A stretch of 64,000 bases of DNA from Pomphorhynchus laevis (lineage: Eukaryota > Acanthocephala > Palaeacanthocephala > Echinorhynchida > Pomphorhynchidae), in assembly GCA_012934845.2 (NCBI GenBank), contig WNNJ02003240.1:310001-374000 (forward strand), read 5' to 3'. Made by a program: the position numbers and the translations under genes. Positions 11,792-25,300 of the stretch are shown here, piece by piece. Below the pieces are notes generated by a model. That model saw nothing but the letters and a program-made list of their open reading frames with translations. It was not told the DNA's origin and did no database searches. How positions within the stretch are numbered: the stretch's first letter is position 1; the number at the start of each line of letters is the position of its first letter.

Positions 11792-12232
11792 TTAGCGTTT
11801 CTCTTTGCTAAATTGTATGTATGCCAGTTTGTCTGTCTTGTCGCTGAGATATGCATGGAATATTCGTTTCTCTTCTTTGACTTTTGCTTTCAGATCATCC
11901 GTCCAGAGCCATGTATCACGCTTAATATATCTTTTTCCGGCTTTTGTACGACCAAGTAACTTATCCGCTATCGTATACACTATATGTCCAGTTTTGCTCC
12001 ACGTTTCTTCAACTGTTGTTACTTCGGGCAGCCGTATCTTTGAGATCACTTCTTCTTCCATATCGCCGAAACGCCACCATTTTGTTCTAGATAGTCCCGT
12101 TCGCTTATCCGTTACTTTTTGCCGAGGTTGCTTGATCTTCGCGACCTCAATTATCGGACGATGTTGCGTTGCGATCGTCTCGTATGTTACAACCTTAACA
12201 TTAGTTACGGTGGACAAGTGCCTACGCCGCAC
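11792..12232 (-). pseudogene. RTE LINE region between endonuclease and RT
   Basis: A 146-codon frame beginning MRRRHLSTVTNVKVVTYETI, continuing the end of the endonuclease into the linker (WWRFGDMEEE, TWLWTDDLKAKVKEEKR). The overlapping plus-strand frame 11805-12242 is its shadow. Confidence 0.7.
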
Positions 12233-12373
12233 GAGAATATAACCGATTTGAGTTTTAGTGTTCGCGCTATAAAAGGTTGAAAGCTGCGTGGGTCGCTTGA
12301 TGAACCATTTATTGGTACGAACGAGATCATGCGAGTCAGCAAACTCAATTATTCGTTCTCCATCCTTATTTCG

Positions 12374-12640
12374 TCATCCATAGCCCCTGCCACCATGGCA
12401 TGGAGATCCATCATCATTCTGACCGACATGCCCGTTGAGGTCTCCAGCAATTATGATGTAGTCGGCAGAAAAAATTTCCCGTATGTGGCAATCCAGCGTT
12501 TCCCAAAAAGCGTCTTTTACTTTTTCACTACGTCCAGTCTGTGGTGCATATGCGGAGAAAATGCGAGCTATGCGGTCCGCCGTTACAATGTTTATTTTCA
12601 TGAGTCGATCGTCGTAGCGGCTAATAGCCGAAGCTTGCAT
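12374..12640 (-). pseudogene. RTE LINE endonuclease fragment
   Basis: Contains IFSAYAPQTGRS and IIAGDLNGHVGQ, the Y-A-P and GD-x-N motifs of the AP-type endonuclease. It is the 5'-most recognisable part of the RTE copy; the N-terminal part of the domain is missing. Confidence 0.75.
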
Positions 12641-12725
12641 GTATTACAGCTAATCCTCATATCTGCAAGTCATGCTCTATACACAACCTGGGGACGCGAG
12701 GGGTGGCACAAACTATGCCGGTCGT

Positions 12726-12990
12726 ATATTTAGAACTTAAAATAAAATCTTAATATCAGATAGTAATTTATATTAAATACATAGAGTAACTTTCACATCG
12801 AATGCAATTCTCTCTGATAACTACGATATCAGTAAGTTTTCAATTTTTTCTTTATATATTTAGTTATATTTTTAAATCTATAAGCACTCACGACTTTCCG
12901 CTCATATAATCGTGAAATCATGTATACCTGTATCAACGCGTAAACTTTAAAAGGAGATTATATTTTTCCTTATATTTTTCAACACCATTA
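12726..12990 (+). repeat. Long inverted repeat, inner part of left arm
   Basis: Complementary to about 14890-15154 on the right. Shared landmarks are a TATAAGCACTCACGACTTTC block and its complement GAAAGTCGTGAGTGCTTATA near 14965. Similarity falls off towards the core. Confidence 0.8.
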
Positions 12991-13112
12991 TATATAATGG
13001 TGTTGTTTTGAACCGAGCTTTGATTCATGACTTTACACATTGTGTCACTTCTAGACGACACTTTAGCACCGAAGTGGCGGAGTACTCGACACCTCCATTA
13101 TATAGGGTGTTT

Positions 13113-13405
13113 TTGGACCATATATATCTCAAATTGTTTTTATTGGATTTTTTAAATTTCCAGACTGAAATGAGGATTTATAATTTTGGAAAATAAATTT
13201 TTGTTATAAATTGTCTTGATATAAATACTTACAATTTCGAAAAAGCCTTCAGTGAAGACGAAAAGTGAAAATAAATTGTCATTGTCTTTTGATTCGTAAC
13301 AATCAACCAATATAAATTATAGGATTATAAATCCTCATTTTAGTCCGGAATTCCAAAGCAACGGTATAAAAACAATTTTTAAGAATATATATGGTCCATA
13401 TTATA
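13113..13405. repeat. Nested inverted repeat in the core
   Basis: About 13113-13192 pairs with about 13313-13405 (GGACCATATATAT... against its complement, and TGAGGATTTATAAT against ATTATAAATCCTCA), around a roughly 120-bp loop. It is a second foldback inside the larger one. No coding sequence recognised. Confidence 0.65.
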
Positions 13406-13494
13406 TTTTAGATTTTAGCCTCTATTCCTTAATCTAGATTTGCTGATTTGCGTTTTACTATTTTCTACTTGATGGTATTATTGTAGCAACCTAC

Positions 13495-14640
13495 TTAAAA
13501 ATATGTATCTATTAAATTATTTAAATGATTTTGAAGAAAGCCAATATCATTACATATTGTTGCAATTCTTAAAATTTCATTATTTAATGTATTATATTTT
13601 ATATTATATGGTATGCATGAATGCTCATGCAAAAATATGTTTCTTGTAAATTTAAATATGTCATCTTTACGATATAAATTAACAGTAGTTTTAGTTAATG
13701 TTAATTTAATGTTCATATCTAGATATACACATTCTTTATCATTTATATTGGTTTTTTTTGAAAAAAGCCAATATCATTATATATTGTTACAATTCTTAAA
13801 ATTTCATTATTTAATGTATTATATTTTATATTATATGGTATGCATGAATGCTCATGCAAAAATATGTTTATTGTAAATTTAAATATGTCATCTTTACGAT
13901 ATAAATTAATAGTAGTTTTAGTTAATGTTAATTTAATGTTCATATCTAGATATACACCTTCTTTATCATTAATATTAGAAAAAATACATACTACGATAAT
14001 AATTGATTTTCAAATTTCCTACGACAATTCTTAAATTTATTTTATTTAATGTATTCTATTTAACGTTATATGGTAAAATAATTAAAAATAAATTTAAACT
14101 CTTAAATTTATCCATCTTACGGATAGATGGTAAATAATTTACTCCTTGTCGGAATAAGCTTTTATGTGCTATATAATCAAATTACTGAATTCTCGGCATT
14201 TTATTATATTGTTTAATAATATGTAATGGTTAAAATGGTCGAATCATAATAATGGTTAAATGGTAAATTCTCTTTAATAAGTTTTATGAATTTGAATAAT
14301 CTTTCAATTCAATAAAATAATTAAAATTAATTAATGAATTAAATAAATTCAATTTTTATTTGATAAGTATAATCTTTCAATTCAATTTACAATGAATAAA
14401 TCAACAAATACATATTGTTGCAATTCTTAAAATTTCATTATTTAATGCATTATATTTTATATTATATGGTATGCATGAATGCTCATGCAAAAATGTTTCT
14501 TGTAAATTTAAATATGTCATCTTTACGATATAAATTAATAGTAGTTTTAATTGATGTTAATTTAATGTTCATATCTAGATATATACCTTCTTTCTCATCA
14601 ATATTGGTTTTGTTAAGAATAAGGCTTTCTGAATAAATAA
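13495..14640 (-). mobile_element. Penelope-type RT thumb fragments, three copies
   Basis: Minus-strand segments at about 13495-13736, 13743-13975 and 14405-14600 each encode NLYRKDDIFKF...HEHSCIPYNIKYNT, the post-catalytic thumb of the same RT family that recurs on the plus strand at 22-24 and 40.7 kb. The first two lie head to tail. They occupy the core of the inverted-repeat structure. All are partial. Confidence 0.65.
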
Positions 14641-14889
14641 AATATTAAAAATTTTTTGTAGGATAATCGAAATAAATACTATTTAAATATTAATTCCAAA
14701 AAATAATTTTTAGAACAAGAAAAGAATAAATTTTAAAAATATAAATAGCATTTTAGCTGTTATTATAAAACTAATGAGGTTTTAAACAACATTTAAAAAT
14801 ATAACTAAATATGTTTATAAAATAACTTAGTTTAAATAACTTACTCATTTTACAGAAAGTTAGTGTTTAGTACACAGCCCCTATAGATA

Positions 14890-15617
14890 TACTAGGCATA
14901 AATTGTAAAATATAAGACAACATATAATCTCCTATAAAAAGGAGATTTTCTACGATTATATTAGTGGAAAGTCGTGAGTGCTTATAGATTTAAAAATATA
15001 ACTAAATATGTTTATAAAATAACTTAGTTAAAAAAATTGATAACTTACTGATATCGTAGTTATAAGAGAGAATTGCATTCGATGTGAAAGTTACTCTACG
15101 CATTTAATATAAATTACTATCTGTTATTTAGATTTTATTTTAATTTCTAAATATCATATTTTAAAGAAACAAAACAATAATACGCTTAGTGACAGCCAAA
15201 ATGTGAAATAATTTAAAAAGTATAAAAAAATTTCGAATAATACTCCATTTGAATTTTAAACGATTTCATCGATGTGCACACGTTAAAAACGTTTTAATGT
15301 TATATTTTGTATGTTAATGAGAATATTTAAAATTAAAAATATTAACTAATAGATTTATATTATCTCACATTTTAGCTGTTATTTTGGCATTTTATTGTTT
15401 TATTAACTTAAAATATAATATTTTGAAATTAAAATACGTAAAATGTTCAGATAAATTAGTAATTTATATTCAATATTACAAATATGATCTAAAATATTAT
15501 TAAGTAATATTTTTGATCATAATTAAATAGAATAAATTATTTATTTTATTATATTTTTTATCTTATCTTAAAATATTAATATTTATGATATTTATGATAT
15601 TTAAATATTTATAATAT
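14890..15617 (-). repeat. Long inverted repeat, right arm (uninterrupted)
   Basis: Reverse complement of 9553-10030 plus 12726-12990. The point matching the LINE insertion (15142-15154, AATTTCTAAATAT) is uninterrupted, so this arm shows the pre-insertion state. A block at 14983-15055 is also repeated directly at about 14770-14870. Confidence 0.85.
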
Positions 15618-15953
15618 ATTATATTTTAATATATTAAAATATATTATATTATATAATATTAATATTATATTAATATTATATATTTTTTATAATAAACTTA
15701 TAAGTAAAATAATAGAAAAATTAAAAAAAGAAAAAAATTAATTAAAAAAAGTAATTTTTTTATTTTGTATTTGTATTCGTTGCATGGGCAATTAATTACC
15801 GCTTGTTCTATTTATTCATACTTTTTTAATACTTTAATATCGATTATTAAATTATCACATCCGTGAAATTTGACCATTTATTCGTTAAGGATTTATGTGT
15901 ACATCTTACTTTGGAACAGCAGTATAATATTTTTATTAAATTAAAATTTATAG
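15618..15953. other. Region upstream of the RalGAP-alpha start
   Basis: Runs of A/T dinucleotides followed by mixed AT-rich sequence. The promoter and 5' UTR of the large gene should lie here, or in the inverted repeat if the UTR is spliced. I see no motif I would defend. Confidence 0.3.
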
Positions 15954-16314
15954 ATGATGTCTAATAAACGAAAACTTGAACTTCAGTTTAAGCGATCTCA
16001 AGAGAAGTTAGCTGATTTTACAAAAGATTCAGGATTTCGTTTTCGGCATCTATACTTACTGTTCGGTAATTGCTTTTCAATTGGCATAAAACGACATTTA
16101 TGTTTTATACAGAATCAGCTAGTGAAGAACAATGCATAGAGATATTTAGCAATCGAAAGACGCTCGTATTTATAGTGATATTCGATTTTCTGCAAACTCG
16201 TGTTAATCTTGTAAAACGTAATTATTTCTTTACTCTTTACTCTGAATTGAAGTTGTGTTTCTAGTAAGTAAGGATCAACTAAAAAATATAACAGTTGCTT
16301 TTCGTATTCTGCAA
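15954..16314 (+). CDS. RALGAPA: RalGAP-alpha exons 1-3 (N-terminus)
   Basis: Exon 1 opens MMSNKRKLELQFKRSQEK, with tandem ATGs at 15954 and 15957. The three exons join through two 47-nt introns (16066-16112 and 16218-16264) in phases 1, 1 and 0. The joined protein continues LYLLFESASEEQCIEIFSNR and ends SKDQLKNITVAFRILQ. Human RALGAPA1 has, in the same order, [32 protein letters not shown] and a final FEKILQ. The first ATG is taken as the start. Confidence 0.85.
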
Positions 16315-19300
16315 GTAAGTGGAATAAATTCCTTTAATTTATTGAATTAAAATTTTATTTAATATTTGTAATATAAAATTTACTATGCTAACATTGATAG
16401 CCGTCAAGTGGCAGTTGAAAGTACAGTAGCGATCGGGCCACTTTCTATCGCATTCAGTTATGAACTTGACACACGTTTAATCCGCGCAACTTCTGAATCT
16501 CGAGGCCGTAGTTTCCTGTTCCATCAAATCAGTGTAACCGTTCAGCGGGGCAATGCTGCATCTATAATGAACGGCATGAGCGAAGGAGGGTCGTCAGACC
16601 TTTTGTTTTAAATTTTAATTGTACACTTTCGTTTTAAAGAAGCGGTATCCACAAAAATATAAAATCGGTTAGATTTTAATATATTTTAAAATATTTTTTA
16701 AAATAACCATACTTAGATAATATAATATAAATAAAATTAACTCATTGTATTCGAATTCTTGTATTTTTCTACAACTAAATATTTAACATGTCCGTAATTT
16801 GATATCCAATATAATTTAAGAAGAAACTATACCATGAAATTAAAATCATTACACACATTAAATTAAAAACAATTATACATCAATTGTAAATCATCTGTAA
16901 GTTGCTCTTTTGAGTTGTAAATCAGAATTAAAGAAAAAATTATGTTTGTGATCTGGGAGTAAGAACCGATTACAGTTAATTTAGAATACGAGTCCCGAAT
17001 TGGCTAGATCGGCCACTGTTAGGACAATCGTTTATTAGATATCCATTCGAAAGGCCTGACTAACGCCCCAGTTATGCCAATATTTGTGGTGCTTTATCAA
17101 AGAAAATCACATGACCTTATGCTAATTTCAACGATAGACGTCATGCCTTAACTATTCTTGTACCTGCATTTCTAATAGCGCATGTATACACTAATTTCGC
17201 ACAACACTAATTTCGAAGAATCCTAAATTATCTTTAATTATAATATTTTATTATATTTTATATATTTTATAAATTATCTATGTAAGTTAAAAGTAAGCTT
17301 ATATATTAATCTTTAACACATATTCCTAGTTTAGTGATAGCCAATAAATAACCATAATATAATCTATATCTTAATAATTTAATTTAATATATTGTATAAT
17401 TTTATACATTGAATATATACACTCATTTCGTTCCATTGTACTTATGATTTGATTATTTGCATCATTGTTTAATTGCCATGACTGTAAGTTATAATTGATC
17501 ACTTAGGTCGTTGTAGCTACGAAGAATGGTATGTGGTAAATTGAGAGTTTTCTGTTACTTAACTCTTTGTCATGATGGATTCTGACAATAACTGTTTTTG
17601 ATACTCAAAAATGCTAACTTGCGTTTGCTATTATTACTAATAAATAATGAAATAGCAAAAAATCGCAAAGTCGAAATCCAAATCAAGAACGAAAATCGCA
17701 AATGAGCAAAATACGAAGATAGATTCGTAGATAAGGAAATAGCTACATTCATACCAACCGTATTTACGTTCGCAGGCGGTGTAAGCCCAAGTGCATTCAA
17801 AGTGCTAAGAATTGTAGCAAAACTTTATTTAGAGCGAAGACAATTACCACATGCGGATCATTTCAATCATTTGATGCGCAGCAGCATCGAACATCATCAT
17901 AGGTGAACGTTCAGCACGATGATACTCAACTTATGGGACACATTAAAGAGTCAAATGAATTTCAATAATTTTGGAAAACTTTAATATTGAATATCCAATT
18001 GCTTGTAATTTTGCTAAATAATCTTAATTAATTTAAAGAATTAATAATAAAATAACTTTAATTAATAAATTATTTTATATTTTTATACATGATTCAACTA
18101 TAAATCAATTACAAAGTTAGTACTAATAAATTAAAGATACTATTTTAAAATTTCTTTGATATTAAGTCGTTTATCAAGCTTGTGCCATCAATTTTTCGAT
18201 CACGTTGGCAGGCGAATGGTATTTATCATCTGCTAACAAGTTTTTATTGGCTTCATACGAAGGTATTATTACCGCTTGATGTTTTTATCAAACCGTTTTT
18301 CTTTAGCCAAAAACAAATTATTTCTACTTAGCAATAACTTGGTATAACGTAGTGGGAACGTCGCTTAAATCATACGAGATCTCGCTAATGTGTTCACTGA
18401 TTCCAGCTATTACTAACAAACAGGGTAAAACTACATGTTGTTCAATCGAAAACAGACAAAAATTTATTTGAAATGAAGTGATTTCGTTTCATTTACATTT
18501 AATTTTGAGTATAAAAATCTGTATAAACTACTTCATTGTTATTCGTCTGTCTGGCCATCACCAACATCTATTCCAGAGCACACTACGAATTAAATGCACA
18601 TAGTCTATTCATGTCATCAAAATTGAATTAAATTAAACTGACTTATACTTACCATAAATGTGATTAGAATATTTAAAAAGTTGTAAATAATGTCAGAAAT
18701 AATTATCTCATTTATTCAAATAGGTTTTTTAATTATTTTAATTATTCATATATATAAAATATAATGCATCTTTTTACATTTCACTTTATCTTTTTTATTT
18801 GGCTTCTTTAAGCAAATCGATATAATATTATATATAATATATATTATATTATATTATATATTATATTATATATTATATTATAAATTATATATAATATATT
18901 AAAATATGTTATAATATATTATATATTAATTTATAATAATGTTATATAATGTGATATGCCAAATATATTGTAATTAATTAGTATAGTTTTTAAATTCTTG
19001 CGATTGCCATTTTGTGTTTGTAAGTTATAAGTTTGTCTCTTTGGCAAATTACGAATTTGAATTTGGAGCAAATGCTTGTTTTAGAAACTTCTAAAGACGA
19101 GATACTAAAAGTTATCACAAATCAGTATTTACAATAAAATGTTACAAGAACAAATACACAAAACATTTAAATTTTAAAACTTTAAGTGATTTAGTCAAGT
19201 ATCTTATTTGAATTGCTGATACTTTTATACAAACATTTCGAAAAAATACACTTCTAACATTTTAAAAATATGCAATTTTTATATTTTTAATATTTTATAT

Positions 19301-22300
19301 TTTAATATTTTAATATTTTAATATTTTATATATATATTTTTATACATTTTAAATACATTTCTAACATTTTAAAAATATGCAATTTTTATATTTTTATATT
19401 TTTATATTTTAATATTTTAATATTTTAATATTTTATATATATATTTTTATACATTTTAAATACACTTCTAACATTTTAAAAATATGCAATTTTTATATTT
19501 TTATATTTTTATATTTTATATTTTAATATTTTAATATTTTAATATTTTATATATATATTTTTATACATTTTAAATACACTTCTAACATTTTAAAAATATG
19601 CAATTTTTATATTTTTATATTTTTAATATTTTATATTTTAATATTTTAATATTTTAATATTTTATATATATATTTTTATACATTTTAAATACATTTCTAA
19701 CATTTTAAAAATATGCAATTTTTATATTTTTATATTTTTAATATTTTATATTTTAATATTTTAATATTTTAATATTTTATATATATATTTTTATACATTT
19801 TAAATACATTTCTAACATTTTAAAAATATGCAATTTTTATATTTTTATATTTTTAATATTTTAATATTTTAATATTTTAATATTTTATATATATATTTTT
19901 ATACATTTTAAATACACTTCTAACATTTTAAAAATATGCAATTTTTATATTTTTATATTTTTAATATTTTATATTTTAATATTTTAATATTTTAATATTT
20001 TATATATATATTTTTATACATTTTAAATACATTTCTAACATTTTAAAAATATGCAATTTTTATATTTTTATATTTTTAATATTTAATATTTTAATATTTT
20101 AATATTTTAATATTTTATATATACATTTCGGAAAAATACACCTCTAACATTTTAAAAATATGCAATTTTTATATTTTTATATTTTTAATATTTTCCCGTA
20201 TTTATGAAAAAATTCTAATTTTGCACGTTGATTTATTAATTTATCATGTTGATTTATTAATTTATTAATATTTATTTATTAAGTTTATTTATTTATTCAT
20301 TTCGTATATTACGTTTCGTTATACAGATTGAATTTTTTAAAAAAATGACGTAGACATGATTAATTTATATATTTTATAAAGGTGTCTTGAAATGTATTTA
20401 ATTACATCGAAATGAGACTCGCTGTTGATTGTATAAATTATAAAGAGAAAGGCCCTATCCAGATAGGATCTTTTCTCGCAATAATTTATATTTTATACAA
20501 TTAGTTTACTATTATATTACTCAAATATTAACTAATTACATATTAAATATTATAACCTTTACATCTTCACAAAATAAAACAAAGTTCCTCATATTTTTAA
20601 TGGTTCAACAATTTTGAATTATTTCTATTATTGCAAAATTATATTTTAAATGCACACTACTTCGAAATTACTTTTTATTTTATCAAGGAAAATACCGGTC
20701 TGGCCAGATTGTTGATCGAAGACTTAATTCTGATCTTGAAGTATTTGAACAACTAAAAGGCTTACTGACAGCAATCACTACTTCCGTATTCTTACAAAAG
20801 TTGATTCGCGCTTTTAGTTCAACCATGCGATTTAGGTACTTGAAACGAATTGGGACGGTGACAACGAAAGAAATCAATCTCTACAGTTTTTTATAACACA
20901 TTTACAGAGATGTTATATTTCGAAATTATTTGACACCTACAATGAACACATTGATATTTTGTTTTCAGAAAACCGCGGTTAGTCATCATTGTATTATAAT
21001 GTTACATGTCATTTGATTGTTTCTTGACAGATACACACTTATACAATATTACTAAACAATTTAATGAGAAAGAAAAATCAAATTCCGATTCATATAGCAA
21101 AGACATAATCGCTTGTCGTTCAGTTTTTATCAGATGGCTATGCAGATTTCTCCACGAGTGCACGTTAGTTTGTTTTAAAAGAATCTTCTCCGATCTAATT
21201 AAATCTGAACAAATTTTATATTAAAATATTTAGAAACTAAAACTTCAAAATAGAATTCGATATCAGTTGCCGATATTGTATACATTTGTGTTAAAATACA
21301 AAATACTATCGCATATTAAGGTATGCGGTAAGCTCTGATAAATATTTACTAGAAATGATACAATTTTTGGCATTGAACGTTCGTTTTGGAAAAACATTTA
21401 TTTTGTTAAAACTATTTTTTTCTTGATGATGATTCAGTGAGCTATCGAAAATTCCTTTAAGTTTGAAGAAATTTTTTTATTTTAATCGCTACTGCTCAAT
21501 CAATAATTAATTCAATAATTAAATAAATAAAAATATTTTGTTTTCGATTTTTGAAATAGAGAATGGAAAGAGTGTATCATCAATAAACTGATCAGAAAGA
21601 ATGTCCTTCTTATCTGCAACTTTGAAAACGACGATATTCATTCTTTTAAGTTCTTTTAACACTTTCATGTATTTAATTGATAAATTTTCGCTGTATTTGA
21701 CTATATTTTTGTTCTATGTACAAAGTCATATATTTACAAAATATTATTATTTACTAAAAATTGTCTTAGCAAAACGATTTTTCTTGGCAAATTAATTTGT
21801 GCTTTACAAAGAGTAAAATTAGATGCAATTAAAAAAGTTCTAGCTTGTCGCTAAACGATACGACCAGCTCAAATAAATAATCTAATTAAATAAAGCAATT
21901 GATCATTTATTGGTTTTTATATTTCCTTTATATATTCTTGAGGTTTAGTTGTAAAGACCTTTTGTTGTAAAGTTAAACAATCCATTACACTACGTAGCCC
22001 AATTATAAATAATATTAGTAGCTTTATATAATATGAATTTGTTCATAACTGAATATGTTTCGAAATATTTAAGATATATGTGCATTTAACTCTAACAATG
22101 TTTATTCAATAAGAGCCCTATGTAATTATTTAAGGCTTTTATGAAAAGAGCCTTAAATAATTTGATATATACAATCTATATAATCTATATTTAGACAAAT
22201 AAAAGTATTTAAAAAATAAATTTAAATTATATAAAGATATGAAATATATGTTTCGATATATTTATGATATATGTGTATTAAATTATAATAATTTTTATCC

Positions 22301-25300
22301 AATGAGTGAGCACATTTATCCAGAAAGCCTTATTCTTAATAAAAGTAATATTGATGATAAAGAAGGTATATATCTAGATATAAACATTAAATAAACATCA
22401 ATTAAAATTACTTTTAATTTATATCGTAAAGATGACATATTTAAATTTACAAGAAACATATTTTTGCATGAGCATTCATGCATACCATATAATATAAAAT
22501 ATAATACATTAAATAATAAAATTTTAAGAATTGCAAAAATTTGTAACGATATTGGCAATCCTAAAAATCATTTAAATGATTTAATAGATACATATTTCAA
22601 ACTAGGTTGCTATAAAAATACCATCAAACAGAAAATAGTAAAATATATAAATCAACACAATAATATAAAGAATAAATTTAAACTCTTAAGTGGCAAATTT
22701 TTATAGATGGATAATAAATAATATACTTTGTATTAGAATAAGATACTAGATAGTTTTATCAGAGGAAATACATTATTACCATGTATTAGGCCCAGTTGCA
22801 ATGTTGGGTAGAGGAGTTAGGGGCTGAAATCTGATAGCATAGCTGTTCCTCCTGATGACCTCTAATTCTTATTCTGATACAACGTCTGTTATTTATTAGT
22901 CAATTCATAAAAATGACGTAAAATTTACAAGAAACATATTTTTGCATGAGCATTCATGCATACCATATAATATAAAATATAATACATTAAATAATGAAAT
23001 TTTAAGAATTGCAACAATATGTAATGATATTGGCTTTCTTCAAAATCATTTAAATAATTTAATAGATACATATTTTAAACTAGGTTACTATAAAAATAAC
23101 ATCAAGCAGAAAATAGTAAAATATATAAATCAACACAATAATATAAAGAGTAAATTTAAACTCTTAAGTGGCAAATTTTTATGAATGGATAATAAATAAT
23201 ATACTTTGCATTAGATTAATTGGTTAGAAGAGAAAACATTTGAACAATTTCTAAATAGACAATTTAATAGATACATATTTTAAACTAGGTTACTATAAAA
23301 ATACATCAAACAGAAAATAGTAAAATATATAAATCAACACAATAATAATAAAAATAAATTTAAAATCATTAGCGGAAATTTTTTATGGATAATAAATAAT
23401 ATACTTTGTATTAGAACAAAATACTAGATAATCAAATTTCATCAGAGGAAATACGTCATTATCATGTATTTGGCCCTCTGCTATGTTGAGTCGAGGAATT
23501 TGGGATCGACACCTGATAGCATAACAGTTCCTCCTGAACTGCTATGCAGTTCCTCATTACGCATAACAATACGTAATGTATTGTTATGCGTATTATTATA
23601 TAATAGATATAATAGATTAAAAATATTATTTTTAAAATATTATTTTAAAATATTATTTAATATAATAAAAAAGTAGGTCCCTAGTTTCTCTTTGAAATTA
23701 GGGACCTAAAAAATTAAATCAAACAGAAAATGGTGAATATAAACTTAAGCGGAAAAATATGAATAGAATATATTTAAATATCTTCATAAAATTAATATTT
23801 AAATATCTTCAATAAATTAATATTTAAATATTAATTTTATGAAGATATTTAAATATATTCTATTCATATTTTTGCATGAGCATTCATAAATACCATATAA
23901 TATAAAATATAATACATTAAATAATGAAATTTTAAAAATTGCCATATTATATAATAATATAGACTTTCCTAAAAATCATTTTAATAATTTAATAGATACA
24001 TATTTAAAACTAGGGTACCATAAAAATAAAATCAACCAGAAAATAGTTAAATATATAAATAAACAAAATATTATTCAAAATAGATTAAAACTCTTAAGCG
24101 GAAAATCTTTATCAATGAATAGTCTGAATAATAAAGTCTGAATTATAATTTGATACACTAGACAATCAAATTTCATCAGAGGAAATACTTCATTAACACG
24201 TGTTTGGCCTTGCTGCTATATTGGATTGATTAATAAGGATCTTAACTTGATAACATATAACTTCCTTATGATGACCTCTTATCCTTATTCTGATGCATCG
24301 TTACTTGTTAGTCGATTCATAAAAATTAATCTCATTTATTGCGTACTAATTTCATTATTTAGTATAACTACGTTATAATGTTTATAATATAATTAATTAT
24401 TTAAAATGTTTTGTTTAAACTTTTTTGTTTATTAATGTTTTACTAAATGATATGGTCAGCTTGGATCGGCCAAATTGTAAAAGTGACAAAATGAACGCAA
24501 TAGAGTCCACTATTGTGAAGTAATAGACTTCTTCACAATATATACAATAAAGTTATTCCACAACACGCACTTTGCACATTATTAGTATTTTATGAGGTTA
24601 CATGTTAAAATTTACATTTGAATAATTACATAAATTTTAAAAATTCAAAATTTAATAAAATTTTCAAATTAAATGTATTTGTGACATGTACAATATCAAT
24701 TATTTAGCAACTGCCTTCTAAATATTTAGAAATACTGAATCGAAAGTTGATTTAAATTGTTCTTATTGTCCAAAATCACCAATTGATAGTCACCTTCAAC
24801 AGATCGGTCAAGCTGTATTATTACGAAATAAACACAATATTTGTCTTCTACTGGAAATGTTTAGACAGGTAAACTATTCGACACATTACATTAATTTTCC
24901 TTAAAAAATATGCTTTGCGTATGCATGTCACATTATTTTGTTAATTAGCTAGCTACTACTACATGATATTATCGACTGATTATATTAGTAATAAATTAGC
25001 GATAAATTTTATTTCTGATTATTCGAATGTGGTGGGTCTGTTGCTTATTTTAGTTTCATAAATGTACACATCTCGTTAGTGCTCGATTAAGTAGCAAATA
25101 TGACAATGCTCTTCATTCAAATCCGCAAGATTACAGATGTACTGCTTGTAGAAACTGCTTATATGCATCTGAATTTTGAGATTGAACCGTTTAATTTGTT
25201 TATTATCAATTTTACTGTCCCAATGTAAATTACTTTATAAAATAATGTAATCTGAAATAAACGTAAAGTTTAAGAAGCTTTTAAGAAGCGTTTAAAGTGG

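Larger units (their letters stand above)
10031..12725 (-). mobile_element. RTE-type LINE inserted in the left inverted arm
   Basis: A non-LTR element on the minus strand, flanked by a 13-bp direct repeat ATATTTAGAACTT (10018-10030 and 12726-12738). Minus-strand frames give an endonuclease part (12374-12640), a mid-region (11792-12232) and RT (11016-11495), continuing in broken frames through an HTILYADDV block near 10810 to a 3' end at about 10040. The GPDDIATEIWK and FLDLEKAFDR blocks are typical of the RTE group. The copy looks 5'-truncated and carries several frameshifts. The other arm of the inverted repeat lacks it, so insertion followed formation of the repeat. Confidence 0.85.

Noticed and set aside
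12329-12733. Plus-strand 134-codon open frame
   Set aside because: Antisense to the RTE LINE endonuclease, with no recognisable domain.
17570-17800. Minus-strand 76-codon open frame
   Set aside because: Hydrophobic by chance from AT-rich antisense. The plus strand of the same place carries a recognisable LINE block.
20683-20877. Minus-strand 64-codon open frame
   Set aside because: It is the antisense shadow of RalGAP-alpha exons 6-7, which match on the plus strand.
22870-24270. CTGATGA in the tails of the Penelope-type copies as possible hammerhead ribozymes
   Set aside because: No GAAA box follows at a workable distance on either strand and no stem II can be drawn, unlike the case at 29.5 kb.
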